A stretch of 40,708 nucleotides of DNA from a virus. Shown here piece by piece: positions 8,901-16,966 of the stretch. Each line of letters opens with the position of its first letter. Position 1 is the stretch's first letter. The translations under genes were made by a program, and so were the position numbers. Below the pieces are notes generated by a model. That model was not told the DNA's origin. It saw nothing but the letters and a program-made list of their open reading frames with translations, and ran no database searches. The stretch lies in the IMG/VR virus record IMGVR_UViG_3300048121_000337, positions 1 to 40,708 of that record. One strand, written 5' to 3'.

Positions 8901-11654
8901 CCACCAAATGCTTTGTCTACTGTAGAAAGCTTTTGGTTCTTCCCAAGGATTACCAAATCCGTGAAATGATATTGTTAAATCTCTAGAGCCAACCACAATA
9001 CCTTTTCCTTGATATGGTCGGTCATCTTGGTTACCCCGCTGATATTTAAGATCACTACCCGCTCTTCTTCTTACATCTAATGGAGATGATTTATCCCAAA
9101 ACCATCCTTTGCTATTATTCGGAGCTGTATCTCTCCAGAAACTACTCTTACCGCCTTTTTGTATATAGGCTATTTCTTTTTGGTATTCTATAGTTAACTG
9201 CGCGTCTTGAGCTTTTTTAATTATGCGTTGTTCTAAAGCGTTGTCTTTGTATATTTTTACAAAAAATCTACCTTGATATTCAGGTTTATTTTCAGATCTA
9301 GATTGATATATTGCTATGTCTAAAGGCACGCCTGTTTGTCCTTCTGGTATAAAGTCTAAGCTGCCATCAGTGGGGAATCTAAGTTGAACTCTATATATAT
9401 TACCTTGTTTTTTTATCCATTCTATTTCAAAATAATCAGATATATTTGAACCAGAAAGTATTCTACAAGAAAGATTGTTCTCTTTGTTTAAATCAGCTAA
9501 TCCACCACCGGATCCCGTACCGTCTTCTTTACCGTCAAAATCATCTTCGGGTATTTCAAAAAACCCTTTGTTAACTTGAGGGTATCCCGATCCCGTAAAC
9601 TCTGTAGTTTGCCTACCAGCTTGGTGCCTTCTTATTTTAACAGCATCTGGCGCTTCGTTTGATATAGCTAATATCTTATATCTAGCAGATTCTTCAATAA
9701 ACGAATTGTTGTCATGCTCTTTTTTAAGCTCTAAAAACGTTTCTTCGTCGACTTTATTCCTGTCAGCAGACGGGAAAGACAACCATACACTACCATCTTC
9801 TGGCAGATAAAATCTATCTAATGCTAAGTTATAATACTCGTTAGATGTTTCTTTTACATAAAACTTGTAATGTGTTGCCCACTTTGGTGGGTTTGAAAGC
9901 ATGCCTATTTCTATAGTATTGTATAGGTTTGCAAATTCTTTTGCTAATGATCTACCACCGCTATCATTTGTAAATACCGGCGTTTGTCTGCCGTATTGGT
10001 CTAAATATACCACACCCATTTGGTATGTACGCATAGACTTTAAAGACGGCACCGGTGTAGATCCGTCAGGATCCGATGCTACATTTATAAATTGCCCTGG
10101 GTTATCTGGGTCTTCAATTATATCTTCATTTTTTGTTGGATCATGTACAATACTAAACTCAAAGTTTGGTATAACCTCGCTGCTAGCGAAGTCAACCATG
10201 TCAAAGTTTTGTGTGTAGTTACCATATATAAGTCTGTTTCCAGTAATCTCCTGAGCCAAAGCTTTTTTAGGAACGTTATCATAAGGTCTTAGCAGTTGGT
10301 TAGACGGTAATAAAGAAGATATAAGCTCTGTCTCTATTTTAATTCTGCCGCTATAGCCTGTTGCTCCACCTTCTTGATAGCTTGTATCATTCCATTGATT
10401 ATATGATTGGCCAGGTAAATTTGGTGCAGTTTTTTCTATAGTATCAACACGGTATACATTAGTGCTGTTTGATTCTTTATAAAGTATATCTATAGCTATT
10501 ACATCATCAGGAATGTTAGGCGTAATAAAATCTCTCACTTCTAACACTCGTATGTTATTAGTCATGGCTAAGTTATAACCATCAACGCCTGTATACTCAA
10601 ATTCATCACCTGGTATAAATGCTATCTCTGTAAAAGGAGAAAATGTGGAAAATTGGTTATCATCGTATTTATAACGATATGCGAAGCGAGGAAATTTAAA
10701 CTCAAATAATGGATCGTCCTGTTCCAGCTTTACATCAAACCCCTGTGGCCCCGGGGGTAGATCTTCGCCTACGCTTTGTAATTCACATATAGCCTGCGCT
10801 TCTGAAACAACTTGTGTAACTTTTACTCTAGCCTGGAATTCTCTAAGAAAATTATCATCATCATCCGATATTGTTAATAATAAAAAGTCACCTGCTATAT
10901 AGTCTACTGCGTTTGTCCAGGTTAAAGTTATAACAGTCCCGAAGTCCATTGAGATTGTTTCATCAGGATCATCTTCTGGGTCAGTAGACAGTGTGTTAAA
11001 CTCAAATGTAGTAGTTGTTTCTATCTTACCGTCTCTAACAGTATTCTTTTTATATATAGTTGGCCGTAAAAGAGGCGATTTTTTTATAACAGTAATATCA
11101 GCTTCTATGAAGTTTCTGCCGAATATTTGGGTGTGTGTAGCAAAATCAGATGAACCCTCTTTAAATTTTTTTATTTCAATTTTTTTAGGCTCTGTTTGAT
11201 TGTCTGTAAAAAATAAAAACCCTTCGAGTATGTTTACACCCGTAATTAAAAAGTTTTCATTAAACCCAAGTATACCGTTTTTATCAACTAAAATAGGGAA
11301 TACAACATCTCTTATTTGGTCATATTCAACAATAGCATCTACGCTCTGTGATGTAATAAACCAATATATCTTTTCTGTGGTCGCGTCTTTTACAGTACCT
11401 ATACATTTAGCGTCAGCAGGTATATAGGCTAGTCCAGAGGCTGCCCAGGTAGTATGTAGCGTAGTTATATCGTTTAAAGTACGATTGACCATTTGAACAT
11501 TACCAACCAATGTCTGCAATGCACCGACGTCTGAGCCTTCGGATGTAGCTACCTCTAGGTTTAACGCATCCCTATACTCGCCATTTGGAACTAAACGCTC
11601 ATCAAGGTCTTTATTCATTTTACCCTTGAGAAACGTATGAATCAATTCTGGCAT
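5934..11654 (-). CDS. Very large tail 'muzzle'/stabilization-type protein with Ig/cadherin-like domains
   Basis: A 1906-residue protein beginning MPELIHTFLKGKMNKDLDER, followed by VPNGEYRDALNLEVATSEGS. I recognise this opening as typical of the large tail stabilization or muzzle protein of crAss-like and related aquatic phages. Most of residues 1-1450 is a beta-rich body with many aromatic and Asp/Asn-rich loops. Residues about 1540-1710 form two Ig/cadherin-like domains (motif FTPNANFNGDAGAFNFTATD, then a putative-Ig repeat with GDGTAVVTGTVP). The last ~195 residues are a separate Cys-containing Gly/Ser/Thr-rich module of unknown fold. The gene follows the second connector gene by three bases. 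In the particle it would form the distal tail tube, with the Ig-like part displayed outward. The family call is from recall, and the domain call from visible motifs. Confidence 0.8.
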   Translation of the reverse strand: MPELIHTFLKGKMNKDLDERLVPNGEYRDALNLEVATSEGSDVGALQTLVGNVQMVNRTLNDITTLHTTWAASGLAYIPADAKCIGTVKDATTEKIYWFITSQSVDAIVEYDQIRDVVFPILVDKNGILGFNENFLITGVNILEGFLFFTDNQTEPKKIEIKKFKEGSSDFATHTQIFGRNFIEADITVIKKSPLLRPTIYKKNTVRDGKIETTTTFEFNTLSTDPEDDPDETISMDFGTVITLTWTNAVDYIAGDFLLLTISDDDDNFLREFQARVKVTQVVSEAQAICELQSVGEDLPPGPQGFDVKLEQDDPLFEFKFPRFAYRYKYDDNQFSTFSPFTEIAFIPGDEFEYTGVDGYNLAMTNNIRVLEVRDFITPNIPDDVIAIDILYKESNSTNVYRVDTIEKTAPNLPGQSYNQWNDTSYQEGGATGYSGRIKIETELISSLLPSNQLLRPYDNVPKKALAQEITGNRLIYGNYTQNFDMVDFASSEVIPNFEFSIVHDPTKNEDIIEDPDNPGQFINVASDPDGSTPVPSLKSMRTYQMGVVYLDQYGRQTPVFTNDSGGRSLAKEFANLYNTIEIGMLSNPPKWATHYKFYVKETSNEYYNLALDRFYLPEDGSVWLSFPSADRNKVDEETFLELKKEHDNNSFIEESARYKILAISNEAPDAVKIRRHQAGRQTTEFTGSGYPQVNKGFFEIPEDDFDGKEDGTGSGGGLADLNKENNLSCRILSGSNISDYFEIEWIKKQGNIYRVQLRFPTDGSLDFIPEGQTGVPLDIAIYQSRSENKPEYQGRFFVKIYKDNALEQRIIKKAQDAQLTIEYQKEIAYIQKGGKSSFWRDTAPNNSKGWFWDKSSPLDVRRRAGSDLKYQRGNQDDRPYQGKGIVVGSRDLTISFHGFGNPWEEPKAFYSRQSIWWNWPTNQPSAGHHIGFAKSLDTAGSIFRITDDPDKELDSHTYNITMSYRSAYCVASRRTGRHGSGKYGSRRVVRWNIKIDKPIATSVGLPPINTGQANPTRTGVEFLRLYAVDADTYTSNDPAIFETYPKEAVDLDLYYSASDIYEIQNAGTPMAAHQPLQKLDWFNCYSFGQGVESDRIRDDFNATRIDKGPVVSTVLDEAYGEETKATGLIFSQIFNSTSGINRLNQFIAAEPITKDLNPYYTSVQKLHSRDTDLIAFCEDKVLKVLANKDALFNADGNTNIVGNTAVLGQSIPFLGEYGISKNPESFATYGFRAYFTDKNRGVILRLSRNGLEEISAANMRDFFADNLHSSSVLLGSYDDDKDVYNLTLNNLTNEWKDKLKLNYFNPSLTQTGTTVSFKEDVKGWTSRKDFIPEGAISLNNKYYSIKNGKIWEHGATSATRNNFYGVQYDSSIRFLINDQPNIVKKYKTLNYSGTESREYRYQVEGKPEEQTFNLAELQANPNYNPTNEVFTPGWYTSLIQTNLQEGSVKEFLDKEGKYFNYIKGIGTQFSTNLDNNLDAAEFSMQGIGRAEISGDTQSSFVLHVEVDPSCFVARVAPYVMNGNLTSIEDCTTCPAIDLANLTTDNNIPAGVITYDITADNTNDGTLTINGSIVTFTPNANFNGDAGAFNFTATDTFNGSQLVSNVGTVTVTVDPVADIPYFTTTPPTTAYAIGDTYIYNVGVADADHTGAELTITSSNIPSWLTLTDNGDGTAVVTGTVPDAQPYSFDLVVSDPDNPPNTATQNVTVEGLANLLTNLDIVGRYVSTNEPQGVWVDPSTGVQTTVCASPASGSHNCSRGTFNIFAAADSGNAVEIGRVHISNTGGGGSSYVDSDGNPTPDLGAPSGNEKYYTPQGQVRSTGDRYSAFKISEADAQTLAQNSSNGQITFFMECGTFNTGTTTANCHGTALWFNVFDGNAQQILCTAFTTGTLITIDIYTGQPVNPIP

Positions 11655-11657
11655 ATT

Positions 11658-12578
11658 CTAGTGTTTTATTTGCTTAGACTTACCTCGCATAACCTGCGTT
11701 AGTTCTTCTAGCTTAATATTTGATAACCTTAATTTAGCATTACGCTTTGATGCTCTTGCTTCTTTTTTATATCTTTGCACGATGTATTCCGGCGTTGCAG
11801 GACGAGTAGATACTATAGCGTATGCTATATATTTATATAAAGCATCTTCTGCAAACTTATGGATTTTGCTTTCCTCATCAGTAGCAAGCCCGTCTGACAC
11901 ATACTTTATTGATATTATTTGCCCTACTATATTTGAACTGAAGTGCATTACTCCTCTAACGGGGTCTATAAAAAATACACCATTACTTTGCGAATGCTCG
12001 GGATCTAATCCGTATCTACGACCTTGCGATGCGCCTTGTATAAGATCGGCGTTGTTCATATTTTGAAAATCTGTTTCAGGCGTACTGCCGGATCTTTCTG
12101 ACTTTCTAAATCTTTTAAATGTTTCTGAGGGTGTAGCGGTAACTATCTCTCTACTTTGTTCATCGAATATATATTCATATTCGTTATCCTGTACGTATGG
12201 TACTGGATCACCTGTTTTTCTTGCAGGGTATAATATTCTTTCTATACCAGATTCATCTGTCATTGCAACTTTTACATAGCCAACAAAGTCTTGAGGCAGC
12301 GGCACATACAATGTAGGCCCAACCTCTACTTCAATCCATTTAGAAGATGGTAATATATCAAAACTCATTTCAGCTAATCCACGCTGCGCGTGGAAAGCTA
12401 CATCAGTTCTTTTAATTTTGCTAACTAGTTTACCTTCGCCAACATAAGATATTATAAAGTTATTTATAACGTCTTTTAAAGAAACAGCCTGGTAATCACC
12501 GTAATTTTCATCGTAACTATTCCATATGCCATCTGGCCCTAAATAGTACTGCTCATTATTTTGATATAGTAAACCCAT
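11658..12578 (-). CDS. Connector / tail tube (ring-type) protein
   Basis: A 306-residue protein starting MGLLYQNNEQYYLGPDGIWN. Its C-terminus (KEARASKRNAKLRLSNIKLE, then ELTQVMRGKSKQIKH) is a highly conserved-looking basic helical end that I associate with connector or tail tubular proteins of aquatic Bacteroidetes phages. The segment around residues 215-245 (SDGLATDEESKIHKFAEDAL) resembles the helical core of gp4-like head-tail connector proteins. Three bases separate it from the gene on either side. The expected role is to form one of the rings between the portal and the tail. Role is inferred from gene order and family recall; I see no catalytic motif, and none is expected. Confidence 0.75.
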   Translation of the reverse strand: MGLLYQNNEQYYLGPDGIWNSYDENYGDYQAVSLKDVINNFIISYVGEGKLVSKIKRTDVAFHAQRGLAEMSFDILPSSKWIEVEVGPTLYVPLPQDFVGYVKVAMTDESGIERILYPARKTGDPVPYVQDNEYEYIFDEQSREIVTATPSETFKRFRKSERSGSTPETDFQNMNNADLIQGASQGRRYGLDPEHSQSNGVFFIDPVRGVMHFSSNIVGQIISIKYVSDGLATDEESKIHKFAEDALYKYIAYAIVSTRPATPEYIVQRYKKEARASKRNAKLRLSNIKLEELTQVMRGKSKQIKH

Positions 12579-12581
12579 CTA

Positions 12582-13367
12582 TTATGCTTTTTCTTGTTGT
12601 GTATTCTTAACTTCTTCACCGGCTGCTATTTGATACATTTGAATATCTTTAACAACTAGCCCAGCTAATTCTAATACTTTTATTACAAGCTCAGTTTCTT
12701 CTGACGGATGTAATTCAAAGTCTTGGGAGTATGTAGCGTCATATAGCGCTTCGCCATATACCATTTGGTATCTCCATTCAACCTTAGCTGGCTTACGTAT
12801 ATAATTACACTTTACAGCGGAAGTTAATTCGGTATTACCATACACGTTAATATTACCGTTTTTTGATATATATATAGGGCGTATATTTTTAGGCTTAGTT
12901 AATGGCGAAGAGTTAATATATAAAAACTCATTTCCATTAATTCGCTCTGCTTCTATATCTTCGTTAAGAGTTTGTCTATATATAGTAGGATTCTCTTCCG
13001 GGAAGTTTGCCGGCTGAGTAGGCGAAGGGTAAAGATCCCTTATGGTAGTGTTTGTAAATATAACAGTACCAAGCCTGTACATATCTGTAGGTAGCGGAAA
13101 GTAACTATTTGTTTCGTCGTATGTTAGATCTCCCTGAGTTTCGAATATGGCTATTTTTTTATTCAGTATATCAAGCATGTCCGAGTATTCTGTATCATTA
13201 CCAGGTGTTCGGCCAAATTGATTTATATCATAAAAATACTGCTCAAATAAATCTAATTGGGCTTGATTTGCAAATAAATTAAATTCCTGAGGCGTAACAT
13301 ACCCTCGTTGTTCTTTATTGAGTATGCCTAATACTCTTTGATAAACAGTATCTATACTTACGCTCAT
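12582..13367 (-). CDS. Head-tail connector (adaptor) protein
   Basis: A 261-residue protein beginning MSVSIDTVYQRVLGILNKEQ, then RGYVTPQEFNLFANQAQLDL. That helical opening is typical of head-tail adaptor or ring proteins in crAss-like and related podoviruses. The middle is beta-rich with many Asn, Pro and Tyr residues, and residues about 215-250 return to helix. It lies between the capsid-proximal 256-residue protein and the second connector protein, where adaptor proteins normally sit. A hairpin in the 57-base gap upstream (13389-13409) may modulate its expression. The leader before the ATG is A/T-rich, without a Shine-Dalgarno match. Confidence 0.72.
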   Translation of the reverse strand: MSVSIDTVYQRVLGILNKEQRGYVTPQEFNLFANQAQLDLFEQYFYDINQFGRTPGNDTEYSDMLDILNKKIAIFETQGDLTYDETNSYFPLPTDMYRLGTVIFTNTTIRDLYPSPTQPANFPEENPTIYRQTLNEDIEAERINGNEFLYINSSPLTKPKNIRPIYISKNGNINVYGNTELTSAVKCNYIRKPAKVEWRYQMVYGEALYDATYSQDFELHPSEETELVIKVLELAGLVVKDIQMYQIAAGEEVKNTQQEKA

Positions 13368-13388
13368 ATTTTTTTATTTATAGTAATT

Positions 13389-13409
13389 AGGCCACCCATA
13401 AGATGGCCT
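13389..13409 (-). terminator. Intercistronic hairpin (weak terminator or processing site)
   Basis: On the minus strand AGGCCATC and GGGTGGCCT-type arms form an 8-bp stem with one G-U pair around a 5-base loop (TTATG). It lies in the 57-base gap between the 256-residue head gene and the connector gene. The following bases are A/T-rich (AATTACTAT) but lack a run of U, so it is better read as an attenuator or mRNA-processing or stability element than a strong terminator. Confidence 0.5.
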
Positions 13410-13424
13410 TACCACTATGAGTGA

Positions 13425-14195
13425 CTATTTAAGTCTTTTTTCAATTGCTTTATAAACTTCAACGCCTTCGTCTGTTTTAAACCATGCCGCTAATGCAGAA
13501 TATGGGTTTTCATCAAAAGGAACAGTCATAAGCTTTCTATCGCCGTCTCCATATGTAAATGTTCTTTGGTCTTGCGATAATTTTACTATGCCGTTTTCAA
13601 CAGCCTTAATACCAAAGTTCCTTAATTGTACGTTATCATCATTTGCTAATTCAACAAACAATAATGGATTGCGTTTTGCGAATATTAAACCATCACGTTT
13701 TAACTCACTGCTTGATAGCTCGTTTACTTTAGATCCAAATTGAACTCTTAATATAGCTTCTATTTGGTCAATGTCTAACGCTTTAGCCAAGTTGAGCGCG
13801 GTTATTTCAGCCTCAATCCAATCTAATTGATTTGCAGCTTGTTGTTGAGGTTTATACTCTTCCCACACCTCGTTTTTCATAGGGTGGTACAATGATAACA
13901 GCTTTTGTAATACTTGGTTTTCTTTTGGAACATTCAATGCTCCATTTCTAAAAACAATACGCCCTAACGTTGCCGGTCCTTTTTGTTCATCTACAAAGGG
14001 TGATGGTTGGTTAGTTGCATATTTTAATTCTCGTTGATACCCTTTATCAGCATCAAACCAAAGTAATGGTTTTCTTGTGCTGTGTTTAGATGGTACCGTA
14101 AATACTAATGGACGCTTGTTGTTTCTAAGCGTATATAGTCTATCTTTAACTTCCCAAGATTGCTCTACAACCTCGGTTTCTTTCTTTTTTGCCAT
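13425..14195 (-). CDS. Conserved head protein downstream of the capsid gene
   Basis: A 256-residue soluble protein starting MAKKKETEVVEQSWEVKDRL. The N-terminal half carries a beta-rich segment (residues about 20-100) and the C-terminal half is helical, with LFVELANDDNVQLRNFGIKA and VENGIVKLSQDQRTFTYGDG as conserved-looking blocks (about residues 178-220). It is the first gene after the capsid-gene terminator, so its expression should depend on readthrough or its own promoter. Proteins at this position are commonly head completion or capsid accessory proteins. I recognise the family only as a conserved hypothetical of marine phages; a head role is inferred from position. Confidence 0.7.
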   Translation of the reverse strand: MAKKKETEVVEQSWEVKDRLYTLRNNKRPLVFTVPSKHSTRKPLLWFDADKGYQRELKYATNQPSPFVDEQKGPATLGRIVFRNGALNVPKENQVLQKLLSLYHPMKNEVWEEYKPQQQAANQLDWIEAEITALNLAKALDIDQIEAILRVQFGSKVNELSSSELKRDGLIFAKRNPLLFVELANDDNVQLRNFGIKAVENGIVKLSQDQRTFTYGDGDRKLMTVPFDENPYSALAAWFKTDEGVEVYKAIEKRLK

Positions 14196-14212
14196 GATAT
14201 AATATAATAAAA

Positions 14213-14260
14213 ATGTTAAAAGTAATAACTACCCCCGTCAGTTCAACGAGGGTAATTACT
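14213..14260 (-). terminator. Strong intrinsic terminator after the major capsid gene
   Basis: Reading the minus strand, the bases from 14260 down to 14221 form a long stem: AGTAAT pairs with ATTACT at the base, and ACCCTCGT pairs with ACGGGGGT (one G-U) around the loop TGAACTG. The stem is followed at once by TTTTAACATTTTTATTAT. Stem plus U-rich tail immediately after the capsid stop is the classic Rho-independent design. It would set capsid mRNA above the downstream connector and tail genes. Confidence 0.82.
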
Positions 14261-14269
14261 ACAAAGGTT

Positions 14270-15697
14270 TTAGCTTGTCGCTTTCAACAATACGAAGTTG
14301 TTAGCAGCTTGAACACACAACGCTCTTTCAGATAAGAAGTGTACATTCATTTCGTCAGCGTCAGAAGTATAGTTACCTCCTACTGATCCAGTCACCCAAG
14401 ACTTCATTCTACGGTCATCAGCTTCAGAAGCTCTGTAGCGGATGTGTAGGAATGGACGTGAGATGTTCTTTCCGAGTTGCTGATCGTAAACTGTAGAAGT
14501 ACCAGCAGGAACTAGTACACCTTCAACATCTGCAACTAATCCACGAGTTGTAGAATCGTTTAGATATTTCCAGTCAGTTTTATAGAAATCGTAAGAACCT
14601 CTGCGGAATCCTGAGAAACCTAGGTTAAGTGCCATATCTTCTGAATTGTCAAATACACCGTAAGATGTACCTCCAGCTCCAAGGCCATTTTGTTGTGCTA
14701 GCATATTATCGATAGACAAAGAAGTTCCACGATCTAAGAAAAGCATGTTTTCTTCGATTGATCCTTGCTTGTCTAGCTCAGCCAAAATAGTGTCAAAGTC
14801 AGCCATACCTGGGCTTAGTTGGCCAGCTGGCGCAACCGCTCCGAAGTCAGCATCGGTATAAACTAATCCTCTATCTTCAAGAGCAGCAAATAGACCTTCA
14901 GATCCAGTTACGTTTGTACCACCGCCAAATCCAGCAGCAGCAGTAATATCACGTACATTACCTGCACCATCTGTTGATTTTTCTGCTTCAACCATAGCCA
15001 TTTCAAGTTGATCTTCGAAACGGATACGAGCTTCGTGCTCAGACTTTAAGTACCAAAGGTAACCAGAAGTTCCAGCTTCAGTAGTTACTTCTACCCAACC
15101 AATTTGAGCAACATCAGAACCATTTACATTATACTTGTCACGCAAGATAATTGGTTTGTTGTTGAAAGTTGTGAAAGAAGCGTCAACTGAATTACCAGCT
15201 TTTTCAGTTCCTTTAGCGTACTCAGAACCGTAAACAAATACTTTTACGTCGCCTCCAGTGATAGTTAATCCTGATGCGTCGCCATAAGTATCTACAGTTA
15301 CAGCCTGTCCCACTACGTCTTGTACATATGCTTTTTGAGTTGTAAAGCCTTTAGATACAACAAGCGTCATTCCTTTTCCGATCAAGTGACCTGCAGGGAA
15401 TGTCAAAGTTGTAGCGTCTGCTACAGCAACATCATCATAAGCAATGTGTAAACGTCCTTGCTCTGACCAAGTAATTACGTCAGAAGCCATAGGCATTTCA
15501 GCGCCTACCATACGTAAAAATCCAGAAATAGTACGATTTCCATATCGCTCTACTTCTTTCTCATATACCTCAGGCAAAAATTGTTGCGTGAAGTCTAAGT
15601 CCGCGACAGAAAGGTAGTTGTCTCCAAACAATCCCTTAATAGGTCGTGGTGTTAAATGTGCGAGAGCTGTTGGGCTCCCAGTAAAAGATCCAGCCAT
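14270..15697 (-). CDS. Major capsid protein
   Basis: A 475-residue protein beginning MAGSFTGSPTALAHLTPRPI. The N-terminal region contains the block GNRTISGFLRMVGAEMPMAS followed by a DVITWSEQGRLHIAY stretch (residues about 53-85), which I recognise as characteristic of major capsid proteins of crAss-like or related aquatic phages. A beta-rich insertion (about residues 90-165) precedes the longer helix region DQLEMAMVEAEKS, where the HK97-type spine helix would lie. Position supports the call: it follows the acidic scaffold gene by 21 bases and is followed by a strong terminator. There is no obvious prohead cleavage site, so maturation may rely on the scaffold leaving intact. The HK97 fold itself is expected, not shown. 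Confidence 0.87.
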   Translation of the reverse strand: MAGSFTGSPTALAHLTPRPIKGLFGDNYLSVADLDFTQQFLPEVYEKEVERYGNRTISGFLRMVGAEMPMASDVITWSEQGRLHIAYDDVAVADATTLTFPAGHLIGKGMTLVVSKGFTTQKAYVQDVVGQAVTVDTYGDASGLTITGGDVKVFVYGSEYAKGTEKAGNSVDASFTTFNNKPIILRDKYNVNGSDVAQIGWVEVTTEAGTSGYLWYLKSEHEARIRFEDQLEMAMVEAEKSTDGAGNVRDITAAAGFGGGTNVTGSEGLFAALEDRGLVYTDADFGAVAPAGQLSPGMADFDTILAELDKQGSIEENMLFLDRGTSLSIDNMLAQQNGLGAGGTSYGVFDNSEDMALNLGFSGFRRGSYDFYKTDWKYLNDSTTRGLVADVEGVLVPAGTSTVYDQQLGKNISRPFLHIRYRASEADDRRMKSWVTGSVGGNYTSDADEMNVHFLSERALCVQAANNFVLLKATS

Positions 15698-15718
15698 TTT
15701 ATAAATTTTTAATGGTTA

Positions 15719-16933
15719 TTATTTTCGTTTTTTAACTTTAAAACTACTCGTACTTACTGCATCACTTTCAACCGTGCGTATTGTCCAACCATTTTGTGTT
15801 GTTACTTTTTCGTGTCCCCGTCTAGGGTCCATATCAACATTTTTGGTTCGAGCCATGCTATCTTTCACTGCATCGGCCTTGCCTTGCTCGTAAAAGTGGT
15901 TTGCAATTGCATCAGCATTCATAGCTGTGAATAAAGACTTATGATAACCCTTAGCGTCTGACATTTCATTTTTATCGTTCAAGAACTTCTTGACAAAATT
16001 ATTAATGTCGCTTTGAGTTTTCTTTACATCTCCAGTATTTTTAATTTTAAACCTATACTTCTTGTCTCCAACAGAATAATCAAAACCTTTGAAATTCTCA
16101 TTAAAAACGTTTTCGGTTTCAGTTAAAAATATTTTCTTTTGCGATTCAGCCATTTTAGCGACCTCTTCGTTTTCTTTATTATAGCGGTTGAAAAATTCAA
16201 CTGCCTTTTGCTGGTCCTGTGTTAAATTAGATCCAGCTTTAATATTTTCGTAATATTTGCCCTTTAAGCTTTCAAGATGTTTTTTAGCTTTAGCAGCTTC
16301 TTCTTTAAAAGCTATTTTAGCTTTTCTAATATCCCTTGGCTCATCTAACTCTTCGTCATATGAAAAGTCTTCCATAAGAATATCAATGTCTTCTTTGTCT
16401 AAATGAGGCTTTGTCGTTTCGTAAAATTCACGAATTAACTGTGCTTCATTTAATTTAGAATAATCAGTATTTAGTTTTACATAATCATCCAGGCTTCCAC
16501 CTGTTTCATTCATAAAGTCTACAACTTTTTGAATATTTTCCGGGAGCTCAACGCCTGTTTCATTTGACTCAGCCACGGCTTCTTCAACAATCTCTTTTGT
16601 TTCTTCAACTGTGGGAGCGGGCTCTTCCGCTGCTTCATCATCGACTATTTCTTCTAGCGCCGCTTCTTCGGTTTCCCGTACTTCTTCAACCACTTCTTGG
16701 CTGTCTGACGTGTTTTCGGATTCTCCGACAATAGCATCGCCGTCATCTGTGCTTTGCTCTTGAACGGCATCTTCTTGTGGGTTATTAAGTTTACCTAAAT
16801 CTAATTTTATTGTACCATCTTCAGCGACTGATGCGCCAGTGTCTGGTTTTTCTTCAACAACTTCGTTTTCAGCTGCTGGTTGTTCTTGGGTATCTTCTTG
16901 TACCTCAAGTAATTCTTCTTGGTTTTCTGACAT
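15719..16933 (-). CDS. Scaffolding-like protein
   Basis: A 404-residue protein whose first ~130 residues are strikingly acidic (Glu, Asp, with Val and Thr). Residues 190-340 are charged and helical (Lys/Glu-rich coiled coil), and the C-terminus is basic (ends SFKVKKRK). This bipolar layout, the place between portal and major capsid genes, and the size are typical of phage scaffolding proteins, which template the procapsid and are then lost. The basic tail would contact the capsid protein. No protease motif is visible, so it does not appear to be a fused protease-scaffold. The identification is from architecture and gene order rather than from a sequence motif. Confidence 0.78.
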   Translation of the reverse strand: MSENQEELLEVQEDTQEQPAAENEVVEEKPDTGASVAEDGTIKLDLGKLNNPQEDAVQEQSTDDGDAIVGESENTSDSQEVVEEVRETEEAALEEIVDDEAAEEPAPTVEETKEIVEEAVAESNETGVELPENIQKVVDFMNETGGSLDDYVKLNTDYSKLNEAQLIREFYETTKPHLDKEDIDILMEDFSYDEELDEPRDIRKAKIAFKEEAAKAKKHLESLKGKYYENIKAGSNLTQDQQKAVEFFNRYNKENEEVAKMAESQKKIFLTETENVFNENFKGFDYSVGDKKYRFKIKNTGDVKKTQSDINNFVKKFLNDKNEMSDAKGYHKSLFTAMNADAIANHFYEQGKADAVKDSMARTKNVDMDPRRGHEKVTTQNGWTIRTVESDAVSTSSFKVKKRK

Positions 16934-16966
16934 GATAAAATATTATATAATTGTACATTACTATTA

